A stretch of DNA of 64,000 nucleotides from Kalaharituber pfeilii (GCA_015179045.1 WHUZ01000080.1:62001-126000); one strand, 5' to 3'. Counted from the stretch's first letter, positions 11,203 through 22,099 are shown. Numbers and translations: made by a program. Notes: generated from the letters alone by a model not told the origin.

Positions 11203-12784
11203 AATTCGGTTGCTTGACGGTGGGGAAGACCTTCTGCACTAATATTGGGAGGTACTGCAAGCCGACCACGAGGAGTTAAGAATTCTGATACCATAATGCC
11301 TTTCCCACGACCTTTTTTGCGAAGCGGTTGTGCATTATCTTTAATCCACATTTGTCGTTTTCCATCATTAGCATTAAAGGTAGACTCATCATGAGTGACA
11401 AAAATCTTTTCTTTCTCTCCGGCTGGTATTACTGATGGGATAATATTGCCTTTCTCATCCCACTGCCTTAATCCTTCCAATTTCTGAAGAGCAGGAAGAA
11501 AAAACTTTTTGTCGGTAAGCAACTACATCCTCCCGTTCATGGCCATCAATATAGACCCCCTTTCGTACATCTTTCCATTGAAAACCAAGCTTATTCAACC
11601 AGGTTCTTGCAGTTCGCTCAGATATTGAATTCTCTAGCTTATCGGCCCCATTAACAATATCCTCCTCTTTTAGATATGCAGTAATAGCCTGAGCAAGACC
11701 ATGGGAGGTCAGCTTCTCACCAACGGATGTAATATATTCTCGTATAGCAAGTAAAACTCCTTCATCATTCAGCCAGCTAGAAACCTTCGCATACTTCCCT
11801 CGCATACCCACTTTGATATAGCGAGAAGTAATCCATGACTTCTCCCAGGTATGTATTCGTCGAGCAGTATTCTCTCCACGACTAAAGGGCTCTGCAATAC
11901 ATAATGAGAGTTCTTTGCGAGTAGCGTCTGGTCTTTTAAGCTGCAACTGCATAAATTGAAGTACTGCAGTATGTCGCATAAGGTTTTGACCGATTGGTGC
12001 CTTTTTTGACTGGAGAAGTATTTTGAGATCGGCGATTGCTGTCCGAATTAAATCAGACTTGGAAGGCGAAGGTAGTATTGGACTCGGAACTTGAATTGGA
12101 TGCGTGGAAAAGAACTGGGTAATTGGTGTAGTATTAGCAGCTGCTTGCCGGAGAGTTTCTTTTTTTTTTTTGATCTCGCCATAATGTTTGCCGTGATCTT
12201 TGAGGCCCTCGGTGATACTTTATGTTGCATTCTCTGCCAGTACCCTCATGATCAGCTATAGCCATAGCCATTAAATGTGTAAAAGCATCTTCTGCCATCA
12301 CCAATTCTCCATCTGCACCCCCCTCAAGCTCTTCCTCTGACCCTTCCTCTACCTCTTCACCTAACTCTTCACGCCCTTCTTCTGGCTCCAACAGTACTGG
12401 TATGCATAATCCTTTGCGCTGACGGAGAATATTCCGGCCTATTTCGAAAGCAGCACGGCAGGCCTTTCTTTTTTTACTATATGGTGCCATTTCGAGGTGG
12501 TGGGGAGTACTGTTATGCAGGCAATGTCAAGGGGCTTTGGGCGTCGTATGGTGAGCAAGACCGTTCGGCGGCATCAAACGGGAAAAAAAAAAAAAAAAAA
12601 AAATACTGCTGACTAAGTGTCAAGCAAAATGTTACAGTACAAGGTGTTGGTACTAAGCTGCCGGCACCATACAGTTTATGAAACCTTGCACTGGCTAAGC
12701 ATTTTAGCGAGCTGTCAAGAAAAACACTAGCATGATCTTGGCTCGTTTGAGCTCGAGCTGGCTCGGCTCGTGCCGCTCACTAAG

Positions 12785-12894
12785 GCCTTTTTTTTTTTTT
12801 TTTTTTTTTTTAATTTCACGTGACCCCGCTTGCAGCTGTTCGCCATGGCAGGGCCCCTGGGTCTACACCCTCTAAGTCTGGAGGCAGGCTTGGC
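12785..12894 (-). mobile_element. F2 tail insertion, about 110 bp
   Basis: Poly(T) is followed by the reverse complement of the F2 hairpin and about 60 bp of 3'UTR. GGCAGGAGGCCGTT-like sequence occurs before the neighbouring hAT-like element (8892-8905) and again after this tail (12893-12906). This suggests the LINE tail inserted first and the hAT-like element then entered at its poly(T) edge. Confidence 0.7.
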
Positions 12895-12899
12895 AGGAG

Positions 12900-13335
12900 G
12901 CCGTTGCCATACTCACAGACTCCATCACGTCAACAGGCGCACACAGGCAGCATTTAGGATACCACACCATAAGAAGCAACGAGAGCCTTGCAGTACAGTA
13001 AGCTTAATGTGACGGACTTAGGAAAAGAGGGAACGAGGCCGCGATCGAGGAAGCAGGCGGCGCAAACGGGACTGACCCTTGCATGCTCTAGGAAACCAAG
13101 ATTTTCGTTACCCTGCAAATGCGACCAGAAGAAAGAACAGGCTACTGTAAAGGTTTTGCACCGACGGCCTTAATCTTGTTGTCCTGGACTCGACTCAAGC
13201 CGAGGCGATCCTTGTTTCTCAGAGAGTAGTTCGGCTGCGAAAATTGAGCCAAGGCGGCGGCAACGGTACTCTAGATAGCAAAAAGAAACAAGATCTCAAG
13301 TCTTTCTCTCTACTTAAAAGCATAATCGTTTATCT
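12900..13335. repeat. Repeat copy A segment
   Basis: Matches 61020-61560 of copy B. No gene was recognised in either copy. In copy B the F1 hairpin-only insertion at 61110 interrupts the same segment. Confidence 0.6.
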
Positions 13336-13463
13336 ATTCGATACTGTTTTTTTTGTTTTTTTTTTTATTTCATTAATCGCGTGCCGCCCTAAGGGCTATG
13401 GCGATGTTTAGTTACACGGGATGTCTCTGGACAGTCCTTTTGGACTGTCCTGACTGTCCTGAC

Positions 13464-14901
13464 TGTCCCGAAGGTTGCATAACTGACTGTCCCGTCTTGC
13501 ATATGGTGCGGCTGAGCTGCCTGTCTCAAACTTGGCCACTAGCGAGAATTCATTAAAAAAGCGAAGTACCTAAATACATGATTGTACGAAATACAGAATG
13601 ATACATCATACTGTACAGTAGAAGATACAGTGATACAATCTTGAGTCTTAGTACGCTCCACACTCTCTGTCCGAGCCCACTGTCGCTGCCTTTCTGCCAT
13701 TTCAGCTCCTGTCAAGGTACGACCAGGCTGCTTTTTCTTTATTTTTACGTGGGGCAATATGCTGGAAGATACGACTGGTGCAAAGTAATGAGGTACTGTT
13801 GGTACTGTGGAATGATCAGTGATATGACAACCAGCTGTTGTTAGTTCTCTTAATATCCGATTGATTCTTTCCTCAACAGTAATAGGAATTTTACTGCTAT
13901 GACGGCTGTTATAGTATGCTTTAGGATTCAACTGCATTCCTTCTTCTGTGCGAAGGTGTAAGGACATATTATAACTCAATCCTGCTCACCTATACTGTAT
14001 AGTATCTCCTACTGCTTGCTGATAATCAGTATTGCGACGTTTATGCTGGATATATATTAATGGATTTGGTGCCAAAGGATGAGTATGGATTTTATCTGAT
14101 ATCGCAAGCACCCAAGTATCTGTTCCACTATTTATATCTACTCGCAAATTGGTAGATATTGCCCATAGACATTCTTTGGCTTGTGTGTTAGTCTGGTGTC
14201 TGCGCTGTACTATATATATATTTACATAAGTCTTAATTAAAATATATTGACATACCTTCAGAATTCTCTGCATCTAGTTTAGTAGTTTTCTAGTATCTCG
14301 GGGCTTGCCATGATGTACACATCCATAGCGTATACGCCCTTTCTTTTCAGACCCACCCAAAGTCACCACAGCGAAGCCTTTGGTGAATGCATAGTCCTGG
14401 AGTCTATCTAAAGCTATGCATATTGCTCGCCATCCATAGGGTCTTCACAATGCAATTCAGGCATCTCTTCTAAAACCTTTATTACTACCGAAACAAGCTC
14501 TTTTGGAAGGCTCGGGTGTGAAGTCCAGGTCTGTTTCGCACTCAAGGTACTGGTTGCAGTGGAGAGTGACATTTTAGTGAGCGCAAAGCAAGTATAGGGC
14601 AGAAAAATTAAATAAGGACTCGCGAGTACTATATGAATTTATGTATCGGCTGGAAAATATCTGGGATGTAAAGTGCGTGAATCCTTTGTAATTGTGTTGG
14701 AGTCTTGCAAAAATGAAAATCTCAAAACCAGTAGCTACAGTGCGAATTATCAAAGAAAAATTTCCCAGTTCGGAGAGTTAGGCGCACTGATTACCCTGCA
14801 CCGAAAATATCTGCCGCACCAAGACAGTCTGCCACACCAAGACAGTGAGCTCAGCCGCACCATATGCAAGACGGGACAGTCAGTTATGCAACCTTCGGGA
14901 C
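13464..14901 (-). mobile_element. Mutator-like element with about 54-bp TIRs
   Basis: The inverted ends GTCCCGAAGGTTGCATAACT... are perfect for about 54 bp (13464-13518 and 14848-14901). The outer border is blurred by tandem GACTGTCCT copies on the left, so no clean 9-bp duplication could be read. Minus-strand remnants of a transposase N-terminus lie inside. Confidence 0.7.
13540..14575 (-). pseudogene. Mutator-like transposase N-terminal (FAR1/FLYWCH-like) remnant
   Basis: Three pieces lie on the minus strand. About 14575-14290 gives a degenerate start with a YGCVHHGKPRDTRK motif. 14273-13986 contains RRHQTNTQAKECLWAI, WVLAISDKIHTHPLAPNP and YIQHKRRNTDYQQAVG. 13979-13540 is basic and weakly conserved. 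The spaced Cys, His-His and His-x-His pattern is the zinc-binding DNA-binding module common at the N-terminus of fungal Mutator-like transposases. The pieces are separated by stops, or by introns such as the GTATGT-like sequence near 14270. No catalytic DDE part remains, so the element is non-autonomous. Confidence 0.55.
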
Positions 14902-14917
14902 AAAGAAAGTAAAAGTC

Positions 14918-15688
14918 CTATTCCTCCTCTGCCCATTCCATAATTTCCGCCAAGTTCGTATCCTTATCTATCTGCCTTATTCCTTCTGCTCCCCCTGTGA
15001 TCTTCCTGTTCCATGTCGGACAGCTGCTCCTTATGTGCTCCCATCTTTCCGGTGCCCCTCCGCACCACCTGCATTCCGGTGAGATGGCCTTTCCTATCTT
15101 GAATCTCCATTCCTTTAGACCCTTGTTCCCCAGTATCCCAGCCAACGTAGCCAGGTACCGGCGTTTGTCGACCTTTTGGAGTGGGCGATAGTTCAGTCCG
15201 GCTTGGGTCCTCTCGACGGCTCTGGATGCTTTATATTCTTGTCTTATCCCGGCTTCTGTCACTATCTCGTCTTCACATTGTAAGGCAGTGCCGACTTTCG
15301 CCGCTTGGTCCGCCTCTGTGTTGCCTTTTATCCCTTTGTGGCTCTTTACCCATATGATCGCAAGGTCTAAGTCGCCTCTGTCCGTCCTCTCTTCCCAACG
15401 TCTCCTCACCTCACTGGCGGCTCCATCGGGGGTAGGATCGCCCCTTGCTATCTTCTGTAGTTTCGCGATTGCCGTCTGTGAATCGGTGATTATCATCAGC
15501 TCGCCTGGGAGTTGAAGAGCCTTGCTTATTGCTATGAGCTCTCCGTCGTTTACCGTGCTTCCTTTTCCCAAGTAATGGTACTGTGTGGCAGATCGATGGT
15601 ATATTCCCGCTCCCGTCGTGCCTTCTATCCTGCTCCCGTCCGTGTAGGCTCCCTCCCACCCTTCATCTGTCTCTCTTTCTATGACTGC
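14918..15688 (-). CDS. LINE ORF2 fragment: F1 RNase H and zinc knuckle
   Basis: An open frame (15571-14918) starts inside RNase H: STVNDGELIAISKAL (Glu motif), MIITDSQTAIAKLQ (Asp), LAIIWVKSHKGIKGNTEAD (His/Asp), and the terminal CRWCGGAPERWEHIRSSC. The first Asp motif (YTDGS) is upstream in another frame near 15640, so a frameshift separates it. The copy is a 5'-truncated retrocopy, not a functional gene. Confidence 0.75.
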   Translation of the reverse strand, partial: AVIERETDEGWEGAYTDGSRIEGTTGAGIYHRSATQYHYLGKGSTVNDGELIAISKALQLPGELMIITDSQTAIAKLQKIARGDPTPDGAASEVRRRWEERTDRGDLDLAIIWVKSHKGIKGNTEADQAAKVGTALQCEDEIVTEAGIRQEYKASRAVERTQAGLNYRPLQKVDKRRYLATLAGILGNKGLKEWRFKIGKAISPECRWCGGAPERWEHIRSSCPTWNRKITGGAEGIRQIDKDTNLAEIMEWAEEE

Positions 15689-15699
15689 ATTCGATACTG

Positions 15700-16900
15700 T
15701 GGCTATGTTAGTGGAAGTGTCTTTTGGTGGGTAAGACGTAAGACCATTTCAAAGGGATGAGAATCCTGAACTTGGCTGCGAAAGCCCAGCAAACTTACTG
15801 TATCTTGCAGCTCTGACGGGCTGGAAATCCCGCCCATAGACTTCCCATGATGCACCTTTCTGGAGCAGATTGCATGTGGCATGGAAGACGTGCTGATTTT
15901 GACTCTTACGTTAATGACCATACACTTCAAAAAGTTGGCGATGCAGAAGGAATAAAGAATTGCAGTCCGCCTGTTGGAAGGCGAATCCTCTTGCTTGATA
16001 GGGAGCTTCAAACCGCTTTGATGTGGCCAACAAGATGCTTGCACATACTAACTCTGGGACCCTGGACTTGGCTTCTCCGAGGATAGTCGGTTTATGGTTA
16101 CGGTCCGCAAGGAATGTTTGTGGTCACTACATTAGAAAGGCTTCATACGCCGCCAGCCCTATGTAACAATATAATATCTACTCCATGTTCTACCGCTATT
16201 GCTTCGGCGGACTAGAAACGTGATTTACTGAGGACTTGCAAAAGTGCTCTCACTAAGCACATTGAAGCCCAGACAAATTAAGCTTTATCCCCTATATATT
16301 AACCTTTCCAAGGTGTTGGGATCTTACGTTGGAGGCGATCCTTTATTCACTATGATCTGGGACGCTTAGGTCGAGAATAAAAAGGAATTTTGTGTTAGAG
16401 ACTTGCATCTGCCTTGCATATTAAAAATGGCGGGCAGAAGCATTCTGAGACAATGCAAACACAAATTACACATTTATTCAAATAGAGGACTTGATGTTTG
16501 TTGTACTTTTCGCGTTTTGTCCCTGTATCTTCTCCCTTGCATACTGATGTTTTGGGTGATTGCCGCGTTATGACAAGGTACAGCCTTCAGGTCAGTTGGG
16601 TAGTTAATGTAAATGAGTGTGGCGTGCATATGCCTGCAAGCAGGTTGACCGCGTGCTGCATTTTTCGTCTGACATGTGCTGCGTATGACGATTGCCACTC
16701 GTACTTTGAACTAAGGACAGCTGTTATCCAAAGACAAGACAGCAGACATCGAAAGATAAACTATCTACAGAAGGCAACTTAGGATCCTTACAAGTTCATT
16801 GGATCACCTGTGGAGAGCAGATCATTTTGGAGTATTCCTGTTTTTAATTATCTAAAACTTCCAATAGATTAAAGACTTTAACACTTGCAAGAAATAGCCC
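15700..16900. repeat. Repeat copy A segment without genes
   Basis: Aligns with 61560-62076 and 63470-64000. The Tc1-like element at 62077-63469 of copy B is absent here, where CAATATAATATCTACTCC reads straight through. Short open stretches at 16474-16782 are shared by both copies but show no recognisable protein feature. Confidence 0.6.
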
Positions 16901-17384
16901 GTAATTGAGCTTCACCAGTATCACAAGATATAAGCTGAAACAAGGCATAATTATAAGCTAAAGCATCGTTTTGGTAGCTAGGTTTCAGGCGCAGTCTATG
17001 CAGGCGTTGGCAAAATTCTTTTGGCTCAGCTACGCTTGCTATCAGCCAATTAGAAACGCAGACTAGTTGCTGATGCACGTTGGCTGGCCACTACTTTGTA
17101 ACTGCATGTTAACTCCACCAGTAAGATTATAATGTTCACCCAATTTTTACTATTTTGTTTTGCACAAGACTGAGATACGGGACAGCGTAGATCTGTTCGG
17201 AAACAATAGATAAATGAACGGCGATCTGGAAAATGGCCATAGTGATAATAAGATTGGCTGTTGGCACTTGTACTATGGGGTGGCAACTTATATGAAGGGT
17301 CGTACAAAAATAGAAAAAACTTAGGACCAATAAACTGCCCGGGTCGCGTGAGAGCCCATAGGGTAGCACACAAGAAATGATTTA

Positions 17385-17432
17385 GATTTCCAAGTAGCAA
17401 GCTATAGGTACTTAGCTTGCTACTTGGAAATC
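17385..17432. repeat. 20-bp perfect inverted repeat with 8-nt loop
   Basis: GATTTCCAAGTAGCAAGCTA (17385-17404) and its exact reverse complement (17413-17432) are separated by TAGGTACT. It would form a strong hairpin in either strand's RNA. It lies inside or next to an unassigned open stretch on the minus strand (17050-17451) and about 650 bp upstream of the membrane-protein gene. Function is unknown. Confidence 0.8.
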
Positions 17433-17439
17433 GTTTGTT

Positions 17440-17629
17440 CTTAGCGAACATGTTACACTATTCTCCTTTTCTCTTATCGTTAGGAAGCGGGGGCGGGATT
17501 ACGGACTATTTCTTCTTTTTCTCTTATCTTTCATTTCCTTCTATCATCTTTCATCTTGTATTTAACTAATCTCGCCATAGTCCCTAGGGCGGCATGCGAG
17601 TACTGATATTCAAAAAAAAAAAAAAAAAA
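17440..17629 (+). mobile_element. F1 LINE tail (3'UTR, hairpin and poly(A))
   Basis: A pyrimidine-rich 3'UTR is followed by CTCGCCATAGTCCCTAGGG and the rest of the hairpin (about 17570-17600), then poly(A) to 17628. The 5' border is uncertain and no clean target duplication was found. Confidence 0.6.
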
Positions 17630-18113
17630 TATACAAGTATAAAACTACAATTAGTAACTTATTTGTATGAAGAAATATAAAGAGTTTTTACTAATTCAAT
17701 TGAGAAAAGAGTAGTAAGATAAGTAGAATTATATATAAGTAGTATATTGTAACTTAGAATCATGACCAAATAGGTCAGAATAATTTATTAGAAAGGTATC
17801 AGAGTTACAAAAAAGTAGCCACAAAGTGAGCGCTGAGACATGAGTCGTACGCAAGTTAATAATAGAAAGACAGACATGCATGTCAGAGAAAAACACAACA
17901 GTCATAGGGAAGGACTTCGAATAGTAACTGCAGCATGGGGCAACAGGTGTAACTTTGCGACAAAGGAAATATATAAAACCCCTAGGTCCTTAAACCAGTT
18001 CTCAGGGCCGTTCTTAAAAAGGCGTTCTCCGGATTAGAACTGCTTCTCTTTTCCTCTCCCACAGAGCTATCACGTAAATTCTAATCTTTCTCGGCTAGCA
18101 CTTTCCGACCTCA
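17630..18113. other. Upstream region of the membrane-protein gene, possible LTR remnant
   Basis: AT-rich 17640-17790 is followed by AAAGGTATCAGAGTTAC (about 17794), which resembles the methionine-tRNA primer-binding site that follows Ty1/copia 5' LTRs, so an LTR remnant is possible. A TATATAAAA element at about 17970 and a CT-rich stretch at 18045-18065 precede the ATG at 18114 and may be promoter parts. All of this is tentative. Confidence 0.3.
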
Positions 18114-21100
18114 ATGTCCTCAGTTTCTAGACTTCGTTCCGTCAAGCATCCTCAGAGAAATGCGCACTATTCCTATGACCAACTACAAGAGCACAGGGAG
18201 ATTGACCAGGCTCCAGCCGAGTCTGCCAATAATAATATTAAGGATCTAGACTCTGAATACCTTATGCTTGAACTCAACCTTTCTTCGTCAAAAAGCTCAT
18301 CAACATACCCTGGACTTACCATACAAACTGCGATTTCCCGCACATGGCCAATTATTCTCTTCAACCTTTTATGTGAATTTTTATTTGCGTATACGTTGAA
18401 ACACTATGGAGCCAAGCGTGTTCTCCACAGCATGGAAAGAAGAGTATTTAATGCACTTGTGATTTTGCTTGCTGCCGCCATCAGCACCGGAATCGGGTTT
18501 CTCATTGATCAGGTTGGATATATGTTGCGGGGCGGGTTGTTAATGAAAGGTTTTAATACAAAGCAGGAGGTATGTGCGTTGCAGCTCTTTAAGCACTTCT
18601 GAGGCCACCAATAGCCCTTTTTTAATAGAGAGTCGCTTCATCGGGGCCTCGGTGCATTTACAGCTCGGCTGACAGCAGACTTTTAATTAGATTGCCTACG
18701 TCTGGCAAGGCACTCTGGGTAGTTATGCACTTCTTGTCTGGTCTCACTTGCGGCGGAAGTCGTATAACGTTGCCACCACTTTGGCATTATTGTTTTTAAT
18801 AGCGAATGTGGTTGGTCGACTCAGCGTTGCATTGTTTGGCTTCACATATTCCCTCGATTTCACCGACGAGATTATCGTTCCAGCACTACGGGTGGTACAG
18901 TGGCCAGAAGCAGACGAGCCGATCTCAGGTGAACTTGATATGCACTCAAAAAATGCGTCAGTTGGTGAGTTCCCTTTCTGTGATGATCCCGCACCCCTTC
19001 GTCTCACATGAAAATATTTATTACTATTTTGTGAATTTGTACCTTTTCTGATCAGCACGATTGATTGACGACTTTTGGAATAATGGAATGTCAATCTTGG
19101 GGTGTGCGTCTACTAGTATACAATTGCAAGCATAAGTCAGGATGGTAGCTAACAGTTATTCTGCAGCAACGCTATTAGAAATCCTGCGGACAGCTGCAAC
19201 CGGAACGATTACATCATTGATTTTACCGAAAGCGAATGACACACGCTTGAAAGACCCGGCCATCGATCCTCATAAGATGCTGAATATACCCGACTTGATC
19301 TTATCTATCACTGGTCAGGGACTTGACAGCACTGTTTCGTATACCTATCAACTTAAGGACGAGGGCGGTGACGAGCTGAAGAAAGAGAACCGCACTATTA
19401 AAACAATAGCTAAATGCACACAATTCAACAATTCTGCCGACCTTAGTGGTATGGATATTTGGGCTTGCTAACTGTCGATTTTACACTATATTAGGGTCTG
19501 GCTCGCTGACTCGATATGATTCCGTCTAGAATTCCCGTCAACATTCTACCCCATCAAAGCAAATGTGAAGGTGCAGCGGCTAACGACCTACACTACCATG
19601 TCCACTTACACACGTAGGAGGACAACTGTTTTCCATACGGTGACAACAAGTAAACCATCTTCCAAAATGGTGCCAGTGAGTGAAAACGAAGACCACTCTA
19701 CAAATACAGTCACCAACAGGATTACTACCGATAAAGCCTCCAATACGTTACGAGTGAGCGAAACCGAGGACCATCCTGCAGACACACTCACCAATGGGAT
19801 TCAAACGGACAATCATGCTGTCACCACGCCTGTGACTGTTACTACACAACCAGAATGGGATGTTCTCCAATCCACTGACCTTCGTACGGATCATGCGCCC
19901 AATACGATACAAGTTGATGTAAGCGAAGACCATAATGCAGATATAGTCACCAACGAGATTTCTCCAGAGAAAGATGTGACCACCACGCTGGTGACTGTTA
20001 CTAGGACCGACGAAACGGACATTTTTCAAGATGTTACCACTGTTACCACCACGCTGGTGACTGTTACTAGGACCGACTTAACGGACATTTTTCAATCAAC
20101 CCCCACGGAGAATGATGTTATCGTTATACCTGTGACTGTCACTAGAACTATAAAGTCGGATATTCCTCAATCAACCAAGGCTCCTACGCAGAATGATGTT
20201 ATCACTGTACCTGTTACTGTTACTGAGACTGGCGAAACGGACATTGTGCAAGAAACCCCTACGGAGAATGATATTATCATTATACCTGTGACTGTTACTA
20301 GCACTATAGAGTCAGATATTCTTCAATCAACCAAGGCTCCCACTGAGAATGATGTTATTACTATACCTATTACTGTTACTGAGACTAGCGAAACGGACAT
20401 TGTTCAAGAAACTACTAATATTATCATTATACCTGTGACTGTCACTAGCACTATAGAGTCGGATATTCTTCAATCAACCAAGGCTCCTACCGAGAATGAT
20501 GTTCTTACCATACCCGTGACTGTCACTAGTACTGAAGAGTGGGATATTCTTCAATCAACCAAGGTTCCTACCGAGATTGATGTTATCACAATGCCAGTAA
20601 CTGTCACTAGCATTGAACAATGGGACGTTCCTCAATCAACCAAGGTTCCTACGGACGTTGATACTATCACAACACCAGTGACTGTCACTAGTACTGAAAA
20701 ATGGCTTGTTCCTCAATCCACCAACTTATCCACTGTTGTTGGGCGTAGGGATTTAGAAACTGAGAATGTAGATGGTCCTATAGACCATGGCGAAGCACCC
20801 CAGTTGGTGGGGTGGATGATGTTTCCGTACCCCCCCAATACGGTTGATTGTGGGGCTGCTTGCACAAACTTGGGTATGCATAGCCCGCCACTTGGCGATT
20901 CTTGCCGTTGTTGATACTGACGCATATTTTCCTAGCGCTTTCCGCAGGAAACGCCACAATCGGAGTGTCGGAGTTCAATGAATATGGAGTAAGGTATCAG
21001 TGCCAGGTTACGGTTAACTATGAGGCTACCGCCCCTTGGACTAAAAGCGATCGAGTAGCCCCTAGTGAGGGTTTTCGCCGGACATTGTCTGGGTTCCTTG

Positions 21101-21582
21101 TTGGCAACAAAACCAGACGAGATATGTTTAAGTCTGACAGACAGTACTTTACCTACCTGCAAGACAGGCTCTGGCTGCCATCATGGGAAAATGGGATATT
21201 GGAAGAACCAGTGCCGACTGTTATGATTGCAGGCGCCCTCGCCCGCGCTGTAGCATTAGTAGTTCGCCGTATGGGTGATGGGCTTGATAGGATTGAAATC
21301 ATGCCGCCGAAGACCTCTGTTGTCGCTATATTGTCAGTGCAATGGCAGCGCGTACTAATTATACTGGGAGGTATTGCCGGATTTCAAATGCTCGTTGCCG
21401 TGCTCGCCTGCTGGTTTGTGCGAGCAAAATTGGAGGTAGAGTACGACGTCGACTTGGTAAGCCGTACTTTGAAAAACGAGAATTTTCAGGAAGAGGAGGA
21501 ATATGGATGTCCCTGGCAAGTGGTGCAGATGTATAAAGAGACGCCAATCTATAGATTTACCGGGGTCATCAAAAAAAAATAA
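18114..21582 (+). CDS. Six-exon membrane protein with Thr-rich repeats, function unknown
   Basis: Proposed exons: 18114-18569, 18691-18964, 19056-19103, 19167-19448, 19530-20873 and 20948-21582. They sum to 3039 nt, an unbroken frame of 1012 residues plus stop. Introns are 121, 91, 63, 81 and 74 nt with GT..AG ends and branch-like GCTAAC, CTGAC or ACTGAC before several acceptors. The N-terminus has several hydrophobic spans (PIILFNLLCEFLFAY, ALVILLAAAISTGIGFL, ATTLALLFLIANVVG). The middle is a Thr/Val-rich tandem repeat (see repeat entry), probably extracellular. The C-terminus has a globular stretch with RLWLPSWENGILEEP, one membrane span (VLIILGGIAGFQMLVAVLAC) and an acidic cytosolic tail. 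The topology resembles uncharacterised fungal plasma-membrane proteins. No catalytic motif was seen. Confidence 0.75.
19980..20720 (+). repeat. Thr/Val-rich tandem repeat domain in the membrane protein
   Basis: About nine imperfect units of 24-26 residues (roughly 72-78 nt). Each contains a core like IPVTVTSTE.WDILQSTK followed by PTENDV. Units differ by in-frame gain or loss of short pieces, such as one shortened unit at about 20405-20420, so copy number probably varies between strains. Such Thr-rich stretches are often O-mannosylated stalks in fungal surface proteins (family knowledge and inference). Confidence 0.8.
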
Positions 21583-21756
21583 GTAAGCGGAATATATTAA
21601 AACTTTTATGTATAGTAGTTGTGGATTAGAGTTTACAACGTGTTTTCTCTTCTGTATGGAGTTTTCTTTTTTTTTTTCCCCTCCCTCTTAGATAGTATTA
21701 CTCGGACGCAGACTTGAGGGCATTACTGTACCGGGCTGTGAGATACCACCCACCCG

Positions 21757-22099
21757 ACCGGAATGCCGGTGGTGCGGCGAGCGGGAAGAAACCACTAAGC
21801 ACCTACTAGACGAATACCGGGCATGGAAGGACAGAATATGGCCAGGGGGAAGGGAAGGCTTAATGAGACCTCCGAAGGAGAACATTGGTTCAATCATGAA
21901 AGTGTTGGAGCGGCTGGAGGAGTAGATAGCTCTGGGTTACTCTGGGTTACTTTGTTATTCTGTTACTCCGTTACTCATCTCTCTGTTACTCTGTGATTCT
22001 GTTATTCAGTTTTCTTTCCTTCTCAATTATCTCCTATGTATCAAAAACCTCGCCATAGCCCACAGGGCGGCAAGCGAGTAAGGATAAAAAAAAAAAAAA
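21757..22099 (+). mobile_element. F1 LINE, severely 5' truncated, 12-bp TSD
   Basis: The TSD ACCACCCACCCG/ACCACCCGCCCG (one change) is at 21745-21756 and 22100-22111. It holds only the zinc-knuckle end of ORF2 (ECRWCGEREETTKHLLDE, 21762-21925), a 3'UTR with repeated TCTGTTACT-type units, the F1 hairpin and poly(A). It lies 175 bp after the stop of the membrane-protein gene. Confidence 0.85.

Larger units (their letters stand above)
9369..12490 (-). pseudogene. IS630/DDE_3-type transposase, frameshifted and split by a LINE
   Basis: The order on the minus strand is as follows. A lysine-rich start MAPYSKKRKACRAAF (12490) is followed by a broken stretch near a T-run at about 12160. A helix-turn-helix-like region follows (11979-11455), with a one-base slip in a T-run near 11507. 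Next come the first catalytic Asp in FVTHDESTFN, the LINE insertion, and the second Asp in VFLFDNASNH. The third acidic residue is in HCELNFIEFFW. An intron-like stretch at about 9788-9847 interrupts the last part, but removing it does not restore the frame. The catalytic residues are present, but the gene is dead. Confidence 0.8.
9086..12669 (-). mobile_element. IS630/Tc1-mariner-like transposon with TA TSD, carrying an F2 LINE
   Basis: The terminal inverted repeats start TGGTGCCGGCAGCTTAGTAC and are perfect for 27 bp. TA flanks both ends (9084-9085 and 12670-12671). The host hAT-like MITE reads continuously once the element is removed (compare 30973-31263). Without the nested 1002-bp LINE the element is about 2.58 kb. 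Transposase remnants are on the minus strand. Confidence 0.88.
8906..12782. mobile_element. hAT-like MITE (TAGTGAGCGG ends) interrupted by an IS630-like transposon
   Basis: The inverted ends begin TAGTGAGCGGCACGAG. The flanking 8-mers AGGCCGTT (8898-8905) and AGGCCTTT (12783-12790) differ at one base. With the inner transposon removed, the element matches the complete 291-bp copy at 30973-31263 in reverse orientation. It sits at the edge of the poly(T) of an F2 tail insertion. Confidence 0.8.
13347..15688 (-). mobile_element. F1 LINE with a Mutator-like element nested in its 3'UTR
   Basis: The 11-bp TSD ATTCGATACTG is at 13336-13346 and 15689-15699. Copy B carries the uninterrupted equivalent near 61553 (CTTGATACTTG). 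The poly(T) and F1 hairpin are at 13347-13415. The 3'UTR is split by a Mutator-like unit (about 13464-14901), and the RNase H coding end lies to its right. Confidence 0.88.
1969..16900. repeat. Long non-coding repeat, copy A (interrupted by many TEs)
   Basis: Stretches at about 2818-3740, 4725-4870, 7120-7560, 8712-8890, 12900-13335 and 15700-16632 align in the same order and orientation with 58060-58990, 59805-59950, 60080-60440, 60430-60560, 61020-61560 and 61580-64000 (copy B). Divergence is moderate, with many small differences. No convincing coding frame runs through it. The identity is unknown: it could be a large decayed transposon or a segmental duplication. Insertions present in one copy and missing in the other help define element borders. 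Confidence 0.65.

Noticed and set aside
12134..12230. Poly-lysine stretch in a minus-strand frame considered as a nuclear localisation signal of an intact transposase
   Set aside because: The lysines come from a long A-run at about 12160-12172 where the frame slips, so the run more likely marks a frameshift than a real motif.
17050..17451. 133-codon minus-strand frame considered as a small gene
   Set aside because: It begins inside the perfect inverted repeat, has no recognisable motif and no sign of conservation in the window. It was left uncalled.
19985..20720. Repeat array in the membrane-protein gene considered as a CRISPR-like array
   Set aside because: Units are contiguous without unique spacers, keep the reading frame, and lie in an intron-containing eukaryotic gene.
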